A stretch of DNA of 64,000 nucleotides from Bacteroides luhongzhouii (GCF_009193295.2 NZ_CP059973.1:2418001-2482000), one strand, 5' to 3'. Shown: positions 44,336 through 54,644, counted from the stretch's first letter. Notes: generated from the letters alone by a model not told the origin. A program made the numbers and translations.

Positions 44336-45838
44336 TTATTTGTAAACAATAGTAGTTACATCATTCTTAGTTAAGTTTGGTATCACTTGACCAGTCTTTA
44401 AATAAAGAGTCTTAATTTTGCTGCTACGATTGGCGTTTAAGGTTGTTAATGCCGGACATTCCGAAGCATCAATTGACGTAACATAATCATAACTTGCATA
44501 CCAGGAAACAATACTTAAATCCAAAAACTCAAGTTTACTACTGATGACTTTAAGACTTTCTGCCTCCGAATAAACATAGCTACCTCCTGCATTGAAACTA
44601 GTAATTGGATTATCTCCCAAATTATACTCTTCACAAATAGTAGGGCTATTAAATGTGAGTGATGAAACCTTATGTAAACCTGAAATATCAAGCTTTTTCA
44701 TGTTTGAACAATAACCTAAACGTAATGAAGTCAGGTTAGGGAAATACTCTATTCCGGTTAAATCTTTAATCTGGTTAGAGTATGAGGTGTTAGAGAATGA
44801 AGTTGCGTTTAATCCTTCTTCAAGAATAATACATTTGGTATCATCAATAGGGAGAGCCCAACCGTTAGATATACAAAGTGCTCGAAGAACGGCATCTGGA
44901 ATTTCCACAGGGCTGGCGTCCGGATCTTTTTGAATAATAGCAATATCTTTTACTAATGTACCACTGGTTTGGGCAATATGAATTGTACCTCCACGCGAAG
45001 CTGGTGATGCGGATAGTTTATAAGTAACAGTAACCGTAGTCAAACCATCATCACCTTTTTGTGGTTCGGAAATTGATTGATCAGTGATCCAATCCTTCCC
45101 TTTTGTTATGGAAATAGCGTAATTGACGTTGTATTTCACTTTAAAAGAGATAGTGCGTGCTGTTAGATCATATGTTAAAGTGTTACTTTCGGTGATAATT
45201 GCATCTGTTTGTTTTTGATTAATATCTACATTGACATTCTCAGTAACGAGCGGGCTTGAGATTGTAATTTTTGTACTACGATCTTTATATGTCTTGTTCT
45301 CGGCAGCAGTGAATGATAAAGTTACTTTACCACCGAATTCATTACGTCTATCAAATGTCAGCCATTCTTCACCACCGTCACTATATGTTATCGTTGGGTC
45401 GGTCACATTGGTATTAAGTTGAATTCTCACAGTACTTTTTTCTTTAGCAATAGAAAGAGCTTCGTCAGAAAGTAAATCCATTATATATGCAGGTTGAGAC
45501 TCTACTTGTAGTGGCACAACTGAAGAACCTGTGAAAAACTTGAAGGTTGCAGTACGCTTTTCATCTAATTTGTTAGGATCGATGGTAAAAGTAACTATAT
45601 CACCATCTTTACCTGAAGTTATTGACGGATGTGCCCAATCACATATTCCTGACAGCCGCCAGTTATCGGAGCTTGTTACAGTTACTGTAGCATCCCCTCC
45701 ATTTTTATCCACTTGGAGTATATTGGTCGATAGTGAGATTGTTGAATTACCATTATTGATTGATTCATCATCATCAGAACAACCCCATACTAGGAGGGAT
45801 ACCGATAACACTATCATTAAATTCTTAAATAATTTCAT
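44336..45838 (-). CDS. BACON-repeat lipoprotein with C-terminal leucine-rich-like region
   Basis: 500 residues; lipobox VWGC (Cys about 20) followed by Ser-Asp-Asp-Asp-Glu. Three BACON-type Ig-like domains (about 30-115, 118-215, 218-310; e.g. VTVTSSDNWRLSGICDW, PASRGGTIHIAQTSG) are followed by a leucine-rich/internalin-like segment (about 340-490; TDLTGIEYFPNLTSLRLGYCSNMKKLDISGL, CPALTTLNANRSSKIKTLYL). It is the last gene of the high-mannose operon, 32 bp after the GH18 gene. BACON domains often serve as spacers or glycan/mucin-binding modules on surface proteins. Probable surface-exposed accessory protein; its ligand is unknown. Confidence 0.82.
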   Translation of the reverse strand: MKLFKNLMIVLSVSLLVWGCSDDDESINNGNSTISLSTNILQVDKNGGDATVTVTSSDNWRLSGICDWAHPSITSGKDGDIVTFTIDPNKLDEKRTATFKFFTGSSVVPLQVESQPAYIMDLLSDEALSIAKEKSTVRIQLNTNVTDPTITYSDGGEEWLTFDRRNEFGGKVTLSFTAAENKTYKDRSTKITISSPLVTENVNVDINQKQTDAIITESNTLTYDLTARTISFKVKYNVNYAISITKGKDWITDQSISEPQKGDDGLTTVTVTYKLSASPASRGGTIHIAQTSGTLVKDIAIIQKDPDASPVEIPDAVLRALCISNGWALPIDDTKCIILEEGLNATSFSNTSYSNQIKDLTGIEYFPNLTSLRLGYCSNMKKLDISGLHKVSSLTFNSPTICEEYNLGDNPITSFNAGGSYVYSEAESLKVISSKLEFLDLSIVSWYASYDYVTSIDASECPALTTLNANRSSKIKTLYLKTGQVIPNLTKNDVTTIVYK

Positions 45839-45870
45839 ATCTATTCTTTTTAAGGTAAAATATACATTAA

Positions 45871-47301
45871 TCAGTTAATAGCTTCACGTTGTGTACTATT
45901 CTTTTTATAATAGTAACTTGGATAAATTAATGTTTCATCGTACAAACCTTTACAAACGGATTGGCATCTATATACTTGTGAACCATATAATGATGGGTCA
46001 AGTGCGAAGAACATGTAGTATCCATAACCAGCTTCTTTTCTAGAACGCGCTGTAGATTCACTTGAGTTGCCACTGCCTCGTCTTAGTTCTATTGACATAC
46101 CAGCACACTGTTTCAATGTCATACCGGTACCTGGCCCAGCAGCACCGCCATAGTCAGCTACAGCATAATCGCAATACTGACCAGGTTCGATACCATCGAT
46201 AACTTGGAGACTACTTGAATACATGTTGCCAAGGTTATAGAGCGAGACAATTTTTTCCGGCATGACAGCTTTACATTCATACATTAATCGTGAACCCGCA
46301 TAAGCTGATGGTCTTGCAAGCCATGGGTTTGAAAGGTCTGGTGAGTTCGAATATTCATCATCGAAAGCGACGCCGTCCAGATTATAGGCACGGCAGTAGG
46401 CTGCCAGTTCCCGGGCGAATTCCCGAGCTCCCATATCCGAAAGTTGAGCGACACCAGCTTCGTCGTGATTACCCAGAATGCTAATAATAATTTTCATACC
46501 AGCTTTACGCAATGGTTGTAGATACTTATCATTATTGTCGAGTAAGAATTGAACATTTTCATTGTTCGCTAAATACACTCGTTGTTTCTCTGGATCCCAA
46601 TTGATATTAGCAGCAAAAAGTACAACATGGTCGAAAAAATATTTACCACTTTCAGTCAGAAACTCAAGGGCATTGAGCGGGTTAGTATCATTAACTTCGA
46701 AATAAAGAACTGTTTGTACCGCATCTTCTCCTTTGTTAGTATTAGGTTTGTTGCGATAATCCTGGACGAGAAGCACCATATGCTTGGAAGTTTCAGTAAA
46801 TGTAACTCCTTCAGTAGAAGATGTTACTGTCAAAGGTACTATGTAAGTTTTATCCTCTTCCATTCCATCAAACGCAGTCAGTGTAACTTTCACGCTTGGG
46901 GTAATTTTATCATCAGGGGCAAGTACAAAAGTACCATTATTGGCGATTTTTACATTAGCAGCAGGAAACACTTCGAAATCCGTTTCATGGGTAGTATTAT
47001 ATATAGCTGCATATGATTCCTCAACAGCTATTTGAACATCTACTCCTTTTTGAGGTAGTTTAGAAAGACGGAATACCACATTAGTGCTGTATTCATTATT
47101 TCGGAGCTCGATTACCGAACTGTTTTTATTCGTATTTTCGTCCAATAATAATCCGCTCAGTTGAGTCGATGCCAAATAAGAAGATTCATCTATCTTGTTT
47201 CCTATTTCAATATCTTCCTCACAAGATGTGAAGGTTGCCATAGTGAACATCACTACTGGCAGGAAAGCATATTTGATACTGTTTATCATATTCATATTCA
47301 A
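45871..47301 (-). CDS. Endo-beta-N-acetylglucosaminidase, GH18 (BT3987-like)
   Basis: 476 residues as the longest frame; starting at the second in-frame ATG (47295) gives 474 and makes the active-site pair Asp312/Glu314, the numbers I recall for BT3987. Lipobox TSC (TFTSCEED). An N-terminal DUF1735-like sandwich (about 40-180) precedes a GH18 barrel (about 190-465) with the signature LDGVAFDDEYSN. Family role: cleavage of the chitobiose core of high-mannose N-glycans, leaving one GlcNAc on the protein, at the cell surface. Genes for glycan-binding lipoproteins lie upstream in the same operon (19 bp gap). Confidence 0.95.
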   Translation of the reverse strand: MNMNMINSIKYAFLPVVMFTMATFTSCEEDIEIGNKIDESSYLASTQLSGLLLDENTNKNSSVIELRNNEYSTNVVFRLSKLPQKGVDVQIAVEESYAAIYNTTHETDFEVFPAANVKIANNGTFVLAPDDKITPSVKVTLTAFDGMEEDKTYIVPLTVTSSTEGVTFTETSKHMVLLVQDYRNKPNTNKGEDAVQTVLYFEVNDTNPLNALEFLTESGKYFFDHVVLFAANINWDPEKQRVYLANNENVQFLLDNNDKYLQPLRKAGMKIIISILGNHDEAGVAQLSDMGAREFARELAAYCRAYNLDGVAFDDEYSNSPDLSNPWLARPSAYAGSRLMYECKAVMPEKIVSLYNLGNMYSSSLQVIDGIEPGQYCDYAVADYGGAAGPGTGMTLKQCAGMSIELRRGSGNSSESTARSRKEAGYGYYMFFALDPSLYGSQVYRCQSVCKGLYDETLIYPSYYYKKNSTQREAIN

Positions 47302-47320
47302 TTCTTAGTTAAATGATTTA

Positions 47321-48487
47321 TTATTGAGGCAATGAAACAGATTCCCATTTAGGCTCTTTTTCGATTGTCAAATCATAGCCACTCACGCTGTAATCTTTAG
47401 CTACTGTACCCGAACCTTCGTCAAATTTCCAATATGCAATGAGCCCTTCCGATTCAGGTTCTACTGTGTAGAAGTGGTTTGTTGCCTGAATTTCTTCTGC
47501 TGTTAATGCACGATTCCAGATTCGTACTTCGGAAACGACGCCATCAAAATAGCGGTCATCTTTATAGGAATAACCTACCCAGAAACAACGTGAACCGTCT
47601 TCCTCATTGGTATGTTTGGCACCAAGACTAACAGAACTCTTTCCTGTTGAACCGGAAAGCTTTTCTACGCCATTGATATATACTTTGACATTACCTTTAT
47701 TGAATGCGACAGCTACATGATACCACTTGCCACTTTCAAGTTGAAGGTCTGCGCTTGTACAATTATTAACAGAAGTAGCTACTTGAAGTTGGTTATTCGG
47801 AATATTTGCGTCACCGATACGAAGCAAGTAATTGCTTTCAATACCCATCAACGTGTTCAGAGTATTAGGGAATGAATTGGCCTTGAACAGTATCTCCATC
47901 GTATTCTCCGTTAGATTATTGAATTTGGAGTCATTTTTGAAATCCGGGTAAGCACGATTACGACTGATATTACATACCACATTAATAAGTGATGCTCCGC
48001 GGAATACATAATAATATGTTTTAGCACTTTGCAAAACGCCGATCCCTTCCACAGATTTAATAGTGACTGGAAGCACATAAGTGGTTTTGATATCAAGTTC
48101 TCCTGTATTAATGAATTCAATCGGCAATTCTGGACTAACTATACTACCTGATTTGATGGTAGTCGAAGTTTCTGGCATTGAATAATGCTCTTCGGAAAGA
48201 AGTACTGCAGTTTCATCGTAATATGCCAGTTTATAAGTTGATAAAAGTTCGGGAGCCGGTGACATAGTCACTTTGATATCATGTTCTTCAGGCTTTGCTA
48301 TGGCTACTGAAAGACCAGTTTCTACATTTGTATCACCAGCCTTGAATAGTATTTCCTTTGTAAAGTTCGATGCCGAAATGAAGAGCTTATTGTCATAATG
48401 CTGTTCATTTTCATCGTTGTTCTGGCAACCGGTGAGAATTATTGAGAAACCGGCAAGAGCTGTAAATATTAAATGGTTTAATTTCAT
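47321..48487 (-). CDS. Surface glycan-binding lipoprotein: DUF1735-like plus LamG domain
   Basis: 388 residues; lipobox LTGC (Cys about 21). The N-terminal part (about 35-160; FKAGDTNVETGLSVAIAKPEEHDIKVTMSP) resembles the DUF1735 sandwich. The C-terminal part (about 165-385) is a laminin-G/concanavalin-like lectin fold (MEILFKANSFPNTLNTLMGIES, VAFNKGNVKVYINGVEKL, VSEVRIWNRALTAEEI, GLIAYWKFDEGSG). No catalytic motif. It matches the position of a surface glycan-binding protein between the pseudo-GH18 and the GH18 genes (gaps 11 and 19 bp). Confidence 0.87.
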   Translation of the reverse strand: MKLNHLIFTALAGFSIILTGCQNNDENEQHYDNKLFISASNFTKEILFKAGDTNVETGLSVAIAKPEEHDIKVTMSPAPELLSTYKLAYYDETAVLLSEEHYSMPETSTTIKSGSIVSPELPIEFINTGELDIKTTYVLPVTIKSVEGIGVLQSAKTYYYVFRGASLINVVCNISRNRAYPDFKNDSKFNNLTENTMEILFKANSFPNTLNTLMGIESNYLLRIGDANIPNNQLQVATSVNNCTSADLQLESGKWYHVAVAFNKGNVKVYINGVEKLSGSTGKSSVSLGAKHTNEEDGSRCFWVGYSYKDDRYFDGVVSEVRIWNRALTAEEIQATNHFYTVEPESEGLIAYWKFDEGSGTVAKDYSVSGYDLTIEKEPKWESVSLPQ

Positions 48488-48498
48488 AAGGCAGTTTT

Positions 48499-49584
48499 TT
48501 ATTTAACGGTTGGACTCAATATACTTATAGCTTCTTTTAAGGTTGGGTATACATTGCTGGCATTAAAATAGTCTTTTTCCGCTGCATCAATCGAAATTCC
48601 AGCTTTAGTGTAGTCAGGCGTCTTTGCCACTGCCCATTGAGCAGCTCCAATGATGGCAGATGAGCCATCTCCGAGTTCACCATTGTAACTCCCCGAATTG
48701 GTAAGATAAGGTGTTGTTACTCCCATGATGAAGCGGTCGGTTGGTACGTTTTTTGCTGATGCCATGAGTATGAGATAAGACATCTCGTATTGGTTTTTTG
48801 CTCCATGAGCATTGACAATGATGTATTTACAATCAGAAAGCAGATTTTTACCAATAACATTCTGCGGGGAACCTTTGAAAAGCAAGTCCTTATTAGTATT
48901 CGCAACTTTCCAGTTAGCTACCGCGTCAAAGAAAGCTCCTTGACGCGCTGTTTCAGCGGCAATTTCATTCTCTTCAACAAGCGAATTGAGGTCGAAGCCT
49001 GTATAATTCACTACAATTCCATCTACATCCAAAGCGTTACTTGCGGCGATTTGTTTAGCGACCTCACTTTTACAGTATTCAATAAAACGTGTTGCATCGT
49101 CGACAGTCTCTTCTCCTTCTTCTCCATTTTCTGTTTCATCAGATTCGGGATTAGGTACAGCGTTGGCTGCTTCTTCTTCAAGAATCTTTTTCCATGCACT
49201 TTCTATAGCGTCGAAATCAACTAATCCCAATACTTTTGTACCCAATCGACGTACTTCCTTCATCTCAGATATATTTGCCTGATTTACTTCCATTGTATTG
49301 TTTAGACAAATATAGTCGAGACTGTCAGGCATATCAGTAAGATGTTGACTGCGTGAGGTTGTTACAGTACTTACATTATTAACTGAAACAATTACTACCT
49401 GATGGTCTGTTGCTTTAAAGTTGTTGAGAGATTCCAGGTATTGAGCATAAAGTTCCGGATTTTGTTCCTCGATAGAAGGAGTATGTATATTGATGCTTTC
49501 TGGGTCTGTCCAGTCAGAACACGAGAACTGCATCATAGAACATGCCAGCATTACAGGCATGAGATATTTTATTTTTCTTCTCAT
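48499..49584 (-). CDS. GH18-like surface lipoprotein, catalytically inactive (glycan-binding)
   Basis: 361 residues; lipobox FSC (MMQFSCSDW). The body has a GH18-like barrel, with the signature strand VDGIVVNYTGFD in place of DGxDxDxE: the acid/base Glu is replaced by Thr and the middle Asp by Val/Asn, so hydrolysis is not expected. An acidic linker (about 137-162, many Glu/Asp) interrupts the barrel. In such loci dead GH18-like proteins bind the N-glycan at the surface. It follows susD by 99 bp, a gap that holds a palindrome, and precedes the LamG gene by 11 bp. A decayed relative of its N-terminus exists at 54881. Confidence 0.87.
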   Translation of the reverse strand: MRRKIKYLMPVMLACSMMQFSCSDWTDPESINIHTPSIEEQNPELYAQYLESLNNFKATDHQVVIVSVNNVSTVTTSRSQHLTDMPDSLDYICLNNTMEVNQANISEMKEVRRLGTKVLGLVDFDAIESAWKKILEEEAANAVPNPESDETENGEEGEETVDDATRFIEYCKSEVAKQIAASNALDVDGIVVNYTGFDLNSLVEENEIAAETARQGAFFDAVANWKVANTNKDLLFKGSPQNVIGKNLLSDCKYIIVNAHGAKNQYEMSYLILMASAKNVPTDRFIMGVTTPYLTNSGSYNGELGDGSSAIIGAAQWAVAKTPDYTKAGISIDAAEKDYFNASNVYPTLKEAISILSPTVK

Positions 49585-49629
49585 ATATGCTATAATTAAG
49601 GTAATTTTATTTGTATAATTTAATATACT

Positions 49630-49646
49630 AAGTACTCTAAGTACTT
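49630..49646. repeat. Palindrome AAGTACTCTAAGTACTT in susD/pseudo-GH18 gap
   Basis: Inverted repeat AAGTACT-CTA-AGTACTT in the 99-bp gap, about 46 bp before the pseudo-GH18 start codon. The complementary sequence AGTACTTAGAGTACTTGG recurs at 54823-54840, about 41 bp before the relic of the same gene. It may be a transcript hairpin or regulatory site conserved with this gene. Confidence 0.6.
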
Positions 49647-49683
49647 GGTAAATATTTTTATTTTTCGTTACTCATTGGTTGAT

Positions 49684-51306
49684 TTATTTACAGTCCCACC
49701 ATACATGAGTTGCCATCGTATCTCCTCTTTTAGTCTTGGACTCTTGTGTCAATGTCGCAACTGCTGCTTCTACGCTTTCTCTATTTTCACGATATTCATC
49801 AGTTGGATATGGCATGCGTCGTGCACCTTCCGTGTCATTAACAACTCCTCCACTTGCATTTGCTGCCATTGGCATCAATTTAGGATAACCTGTACGACGA
49901 TATTCTGTCCATGATTCCATACCATTTGGGAAGTTTGCAATCCATTTTTGAGTAATAATCTGTTCTAAGCTTTTTTCAAAATCACCTCCAGCCCATGCCA
50001 CAGTGACATTTGTATTAATAGCTCCGGAGTAGTCATAAGTTTGGCCACTTTGTCCTTTCAACGGATCTTTATATGCTTCTACTTTTCCCGTACCCGCAAG
50101 ATAATTTTCGACTCCATTGGTAATTCCGTTTTCTTCAAACGACAAACGGATTCCTTCCTCATAGAAGTCTTTAGCTGTTCCTCCCATGTTCCAGTTACGA
50201 AGAGCTCCTTCAGCACGCAAGAAAGCGACTTCTGATGCACGGAACACAACTATATTATCACTCGTAGTGACTTTCATACAAGAAGAGCCTTGTGACCAGG
50301 AGTTATATTGTCCTTGCAGAATACCCCGACGTAAACCTACATAACTTTCTTCTCCAGTATATGCATTTCCCGACACGGTGCCAAAAGTACTTTTATCATA
50401 ATATGCTTCACGACGAGGATCGTTGTATGCATTCATGTAGCAGGTTAAATCTGCTGAAATTCGTGCATCTGACCATAGTACCATAAAACGTTGCCATGGA
50501 TTATGATCGGCAACTTTACGATAAGCGCCATCAGTTGCAGCAGTCATAACACCTGCAGCTACAGCTTCTTCTGCCAATTGCTGCGATGTTTTTCCATTCA
50601 CGTTAAATCCTGCTACATAGCAAGTACGCATCGCCATTCTTAGCTTCAAGGAGTTGGCAAACTTATACCATGCTGATGTATTGCCATTATAAATTCTATC
50701 AGCACTTGAGCTGAAGCTTTGGTTGCCAAACTTTCCTAATACTGTAATAATATTATCCAAATCTTCTAGCATTTTGACATAGACAGCTTGCTGAGAATCA
50801 TAAGGGGATTTGATTGCATTAGCTGCACCTACTTTTGAATAAGGGATGGGACCATATGTATCTGTTACACGTAACATTACGACGATACGATACAACTCGG
50901 CCAACGATAAGAAAAGTTCATCATCGCTTTGATTTTTCAAATTGAAGTAATCAGGATAAAACTTTGAATAAAAATCATTGAATGGAATTTTTTTCCAATC
51001 GTCTGAAGGATTGTAAGTCGCGTAACGACCAGACCAACCTGTACCCAAATTGGAGTCTGCCACATATCCCGAAAATGCTCCTGCCATCAAACAGTCCACA
51101 TATTGAGAAAAGTTCTCTTGCTCTGGCATCATCAAATCTTGTAAATTAAGAGCTAATGATCTTACCAAATACCAATCTACTCCCATGTCATTTTGGTCTG
51201 GTTCATGAGGATTTTTATTGTAATCTTCAAAGTTTCCTGTACATGCAGTTGCACCGAAAAGAAACATACCAGTGACTATAAACTGTATTATTTTATTTTT
51301 CTTCAT
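49684..51306 (-). CDS. SusD-like surface glycan-binding lipoprotein (SusD_2 type)
   Basis: 540 residues; lipobox ATAC (Cys about 22). SusD fold of the SusD_2/RagB-like branch: FEDYNKNPHEPDQNDMG near the N-terminus, LFLSLAELYRIVVMLRVTDTYGPIPYSKV, FANSLKLRMAMR, and ASEVAFLRAEGALRNWNMGGTAKDFYEEGIRLSFEENGI toward the C-terminus. It partners with the preceding SusC (11-bp gap) in capture and import of high-mannose oligosaccharides released by the GH18 enzyme. Substrate is inferred from the operon. Confidence 0.94.
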   Translation of the reverse strand: MKKNKIIQFIVTGMFLFGATACTGNFEDYNKNPHEPDQNDMGVDWYLVRSLALNLQDLMMPEQENFSQYVDCLMAGAFSGYVADSNLGTGWSGRYATYNPSDDWKKIPFNDFYSKFYPDYFNLKNQSDDELFLSLAELYRIVVMLRVTDTYGPIPYSKVGAANAIKSPYDSQQAVYVKMLEDLDNIITVLGKFGNQSFSSSADRIYNGNTSAWYKFANSLKLRMAMRTCYVAGFNVNGKTSQQLAEEAVAAGVMTAATDGAYRKVADHNPWQRFMVLWSDARISADLTCYMNAYNDPRREAYYDKSTFGTVSGNAYTGEESYVGLRRGILQGQYNSWSQGSSCMKVTTSDNIVVFRASEVAFLRAEGALRNWNMGGTAKDFYEEGIRLSFEENGITNGVENYLAGTGKVEAYKDPLKGQSGQTYDYSGAINTNVTVAWAGGDFEKSLEQIITQKWIANFPNGMESWTEYRRTGYPKLMPMAANASGGVVNDTEGARRMPYPTDEYRENRESVEAAVATLTQESKTKRGDTMATHVWWDCK

Positions 51307-51317
51307 CTTTTCCGTTT

Positions 51318-54300
51318 TTAGAATTTAAGTTTCAAATTGAATCCTACACTACGAAGGCTAGGCATCATAAAGTAATCAATTCCCTGATAATAGTTACCTG
51401 TAGTGGCTACAGATTCAGGATCGAAAGGAGCCTTGCAATAAATCATCCACAAGTTACGACCTACCAGCGAAAGAGTGATATCCATAATATTTTTCAATTT
51501 CTTTCTTGGGATAGTGTAGCTGACAGAAGCTTCTTGCAGACGCAAATTGGTAGCACTATAAGTGTAATATTGAGGAATACCGCTGTCGGCACCAACCACT
51601 GTATACCACTTTTGCGCGTCAATCATATCGTTGCCGTTTATCACGACTCCACCATTATCACGAGCTGCTGCTGTAGCTTCGGATACACCATAGGAGTCAA
51701 GAACGGCTTGAGTTGCAGAGTAAACAACTCCTCCTAAACGGGCAGTAAGAAGGAAGCCAAGTCCCCAGTTTCCATATTGAAAGTCATTGCGCCATGCCAT
51801 ATTAGCCTTTGGAAAAACAGACCCTAAATAAATATCATCAGCTTTGTCATTCACTGTTACATTTCCATCGGCATTTACATAAATCTTATTATTTGAATCT
51901 CGAAGCAAGTCAGATTGTGAGTAGAGATCACCTAAAGATCCACCTACTTTTAGAATGAACCGTGCCTTTGATAAACCACCTACATCCATACGGTCTTTTG
52001 TTATTTCTTCACCGGTTACAGGGTTTATGTAACCATCAATCAGGCTTAAAATCTTGTTCTTATTGGCACTGAATGTGTAGTTAGAACTCCATGAAAACTT
52101 GTTCCATGTATTCTTGTAACCAAGTGAAAGTTCTACACCACGGTTACGTACGTTACCTGTCTGCGCATAGAATGTGCTATAGCCTCCTGTTGGAGAAAGC
52201 TTTGCATCCATGGTTTGATTGTAAGTCTTGGTATTATAGAATGAAACGTCAAAATTGAAATGTTTAAGGAAACGTGCAGTAAGACCTACTTCCCAAGAAT
52301 CTGTACGTTCTGGTTTCAAATCATACAATGGATATGCAGACTGGGAAGAGTATGCTCCTGTTGAAGTATTCCATGAAAAAGTTGGATAAGCAAGAAAGCG
52401 TCCAAATGGTAGACCTACGGATGCCCAAGATGCACGTAATTTTAAGTATGAAATACTTTCCGGCAATTTAAAAAGTTCAGACAAAACAACAGAACCTCCT
52501 ACTGATGGGTAGAAAAAAGAAGACTGTTTTGAGTTCGGTCCCGCTAATTGACTTGGCCAATCATTACGTCCGGTAAGAGTCAGGTAGTAAGTACTTCTAT
52601 AGCCAACTTCTGCAGATGCAAATATAGATTGTGTTTGTTCACGATAACCAGTCTCTTCACGTTTCCCAGTTTCTTTATCCAATTGAGCAACTGTGAAAAA
52701 GTTAGGAAGTCCATTCGCTGCAATTGGTCCACTAACGGCAAGAGCTTCAGAACGATTGTCTGAATAAGATGCTCCGATATTAGCTGTTAGACTCCAATCT
52801 TCTCCAAATGTTTTATTTATATTCAACAATAAGTCTGCATATGTTTGCTTGTCACGAGTGTTTGTTACACCATAAAAACCATTTTCGCCTTCAGCAATAG
52901 TTGCGATGGTAGAGGCATAGTATTTTTGTGTATATGTGTTGTATGAATTATCTAGACGTACACGTCCAGCTACGTTCAACCAACTTAGAATATCGTAACT
53001 TAAAGCTGCACTCAACATATAACGATCTTTGTCATTTTCACGCAAGTTACGATAATTAATCCAGTAAGGATTTTGCAAACGGAACGATCCTCCTCCTTGA
53101 GGCCAATATTGCGTATACATATTACGCTCTAAATCATAACGTTCGTACATTTTGTAATCTTCCCAGTCATTTCCACGCGGAAACAGGTAAGCAGAAGACA
53201 GTGGGTTTGCATAAATGCCTTGATTCACCATATTACGGTCTTTCTGCATAATATATTGAGCGCCAACATCCAGTTTCATCTTATCTTCTAGGAAAAGAGT
53301 GGTGTTACGGAATGTAAAGTTATAGCGGTCGTATTTGTTATTTGGAATAATACCACGCGAATTAACGGCTGCGGCAGAAAGATATGTCTGATTGTGTTCT
53401 GTACCAGTAGAAAGTGTTACAGATTCTGTTCCAATAAGTCCAGTCTGAAAATAATCACTTGCAGGATCGTATCCGCGGTAATTAGCTTCGTTCAATCTTT
53501 TACCCCAACTAGCATCTGTTCCAGAAGTTCCATAGCGATTCTGAAACTGTGGCATGACGAATGGAGATAACATTTCTGTATTACTAGATACGGTCAAGGC
53601 TACACGACCCACTTTTCCTTTTTTGGTTGTAATCACAATAGCACCATTAGATGCATTGCTACCATACAATGCGGCAGCAGCGGCACCAGACAACACTGAC
53701 ATTGATTCAATGTCATCTGGATTTATATCAGCTATAGCTTCTGTAGAGCCTTGCGATTGCATCTCTTCAGAACCACCAGAAGCGCTCAGGTTATACATTG
53801 GAATACCGTCGATAACATAAAGAGCATTAGACGATTGTTCGATACCCCTGGAACCACGCATAACAACTTTACTTGCACCACCAATACCAGAAGAAGAAGA
53901 GTTGATATTTAAACCCGCAACCTTTCCGTTCAGCGAATTAATAAAGTTCGCGTCTTTTACGGCTAAAGCTGATTCTGCATCGACCTGTGTGACATTATAA
54001 CTCAAAGCTTTCTCCGAACGCTTAATACCCAAAGCTGTAACAACCACCTCGTCAATCACTTGGGTGTCATCCATCATCGTAATATTAATGGCTGTCTGTC
54101 CTTTCAAAGGAATTTCTTGTGTCTTATATCCGATATAAGAATAAACAATAACTGGGTTATTGCTTTTTGTCATAATTTTGTAGTTACCATCCAAATCGGT
54201 AATAGCTCCGTCTGTTGTTCCTTTCACTAAAATGCTAACACCAATCAGTGGCTCTCCTTTAGCATCTACAACTTGTCCGGTTATAGTACGTTCTTTCCCG

Positions 54301-54644
54301 CTTTGTTGTTGTAGTGAATTAGAATTTTCTTTTTCAGATAAATAAATTATATTCTCTTCTATTTTATAAGAGATATCTTTATTTTTCAAAAGTGTGTTTA
54401 AAACTTGCTCTAAAGAAGCATCTTTTACTTTTAAAGGTTCAACTGTGACAGTCGATAGCTTGTCATTGTAGAAAAATTGATACTTTGATTGTGATTGAAT
54501 CTGTTTAATTACAGTTCCTAAAGTTGTACGGGGAGTTGATAAGGTCAACTGTGCCGCAGCCCATTGTACAGGAACTGCTATCAACAAAAGAATCAATAAA
54601 GCTCGAAATAACTTCGACTTTCGAAGCGAATGTTTGCTTTCCAT
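51318..54644 (-). CDS. SusC-like TonB-dependent transporter with STN signalling domain
   Basis: 1108 residues. Signal peptide/anchor (about 10-31, ending AAAQ), an STN (secretin/TonB N-terminal) domain (about 33-105; TTLGTVIKQIQSQSKYQFFYN, SYKIEENIIYL), carboxypeptidase-regulatory-like sandwich (about 120-195), plug (about 200-320) and a barrel ending FNLKLKF. STN domains relay transport status to a FecR-type anti-sigma factor. Such a pair is encoded 5.7 kb upstream, between the GH92 genes, so this transporter very probably triggers the ECF sigma response. Its susD follows after 11 bp. Confidence 0.95.
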   Translation of the reverse strand: MESKHSLRKSKLFRALLILLLIAVPVQWAAAQLTLSTPRTTLGTVIKQIQSQSKYQFFYNDKLSTVTVEPLKVKDASLEQVLNTLLKNKDISYKIEENIIYLSEKENSNSLQQQSGKERTITGQVVDAKGEPLIGVSILVKGTTDGAITDLDGNYKIMTKSNNPVIVYSYIGYKTQEIPLKGQTAINITMMDDTQVIDEVVVTALGIKRSEKALSYNVTQVDAESALAVKDANFINSLNGKVAGLNINSSSSGIGGASKVVMRGSRGIEQSSNALYVIDGIPMYNLSASGGSEEMQSQGSTEAIADINPDDIESMSVLSGAAAAALYGSNASNGAIVITTKKGKVGRVALTVSSNTEMLSPFVMPQFQNRYGTSGTDASWGKRLNEANYRGYDPASDYFQTGLIGTESVTLSTGTEHNQTYLSAAAVNSRGIIPNNKYDRYNFTFRNTTLFLEDKMKLDVGAQYIMQKDRNMVNQGIYANPLSSAYLFPRGNDWEDYKMYERYDLERNMYTQYWPQGGGSFRLQNPYWINYRNLRENDKDRYMLSAALSYDILSWLNVAGRVRLDNSYNTYTQKYYASTIATIAEGENGFYGVTNTRDKQTYADLLLNINKTFGEDWSLTANIGASYSDNRSEALAVSGPIAANGLPNFFTVAQLDKETGKREETGYREQTQSIFASAEVGYRSTYYLTLTGRNDWPSQLAGPNSKQSSFFYPSVGGSVVLSELFKLPESISYLKLRASWASVGLPFGRFLAYPTFSWNTSTGAYSSQSAYPLYDLKPERTDSWEVGLTARFLKHFNFDVSFYNTKTYNQTMDAKLSPTGGYSTFYAQTGNVRNRGVELSLGYKNTWNKFSWSSNYTFSANKNKILSLIDGYINPVTGEEITKDRMDVGGLSKARFILKVGGSLGDLYSQSDLLRDSNNKIYVNADGNVTVNDKADDIYLGSVFPKANMAWRNDFQYGNWGLGFLLTARLGGVVYSATQAVLDSYGVSEATAAARDNGGVVINGNDMIDAQKWYTVVGADSGIPQYYTYSATNLRLQEASVSYTIPRKKLKNIMDITLSLVGRNLWMIYCKAPFDPESVATTGNYYQGIDYFMMPSLRSVGFNLKLKF

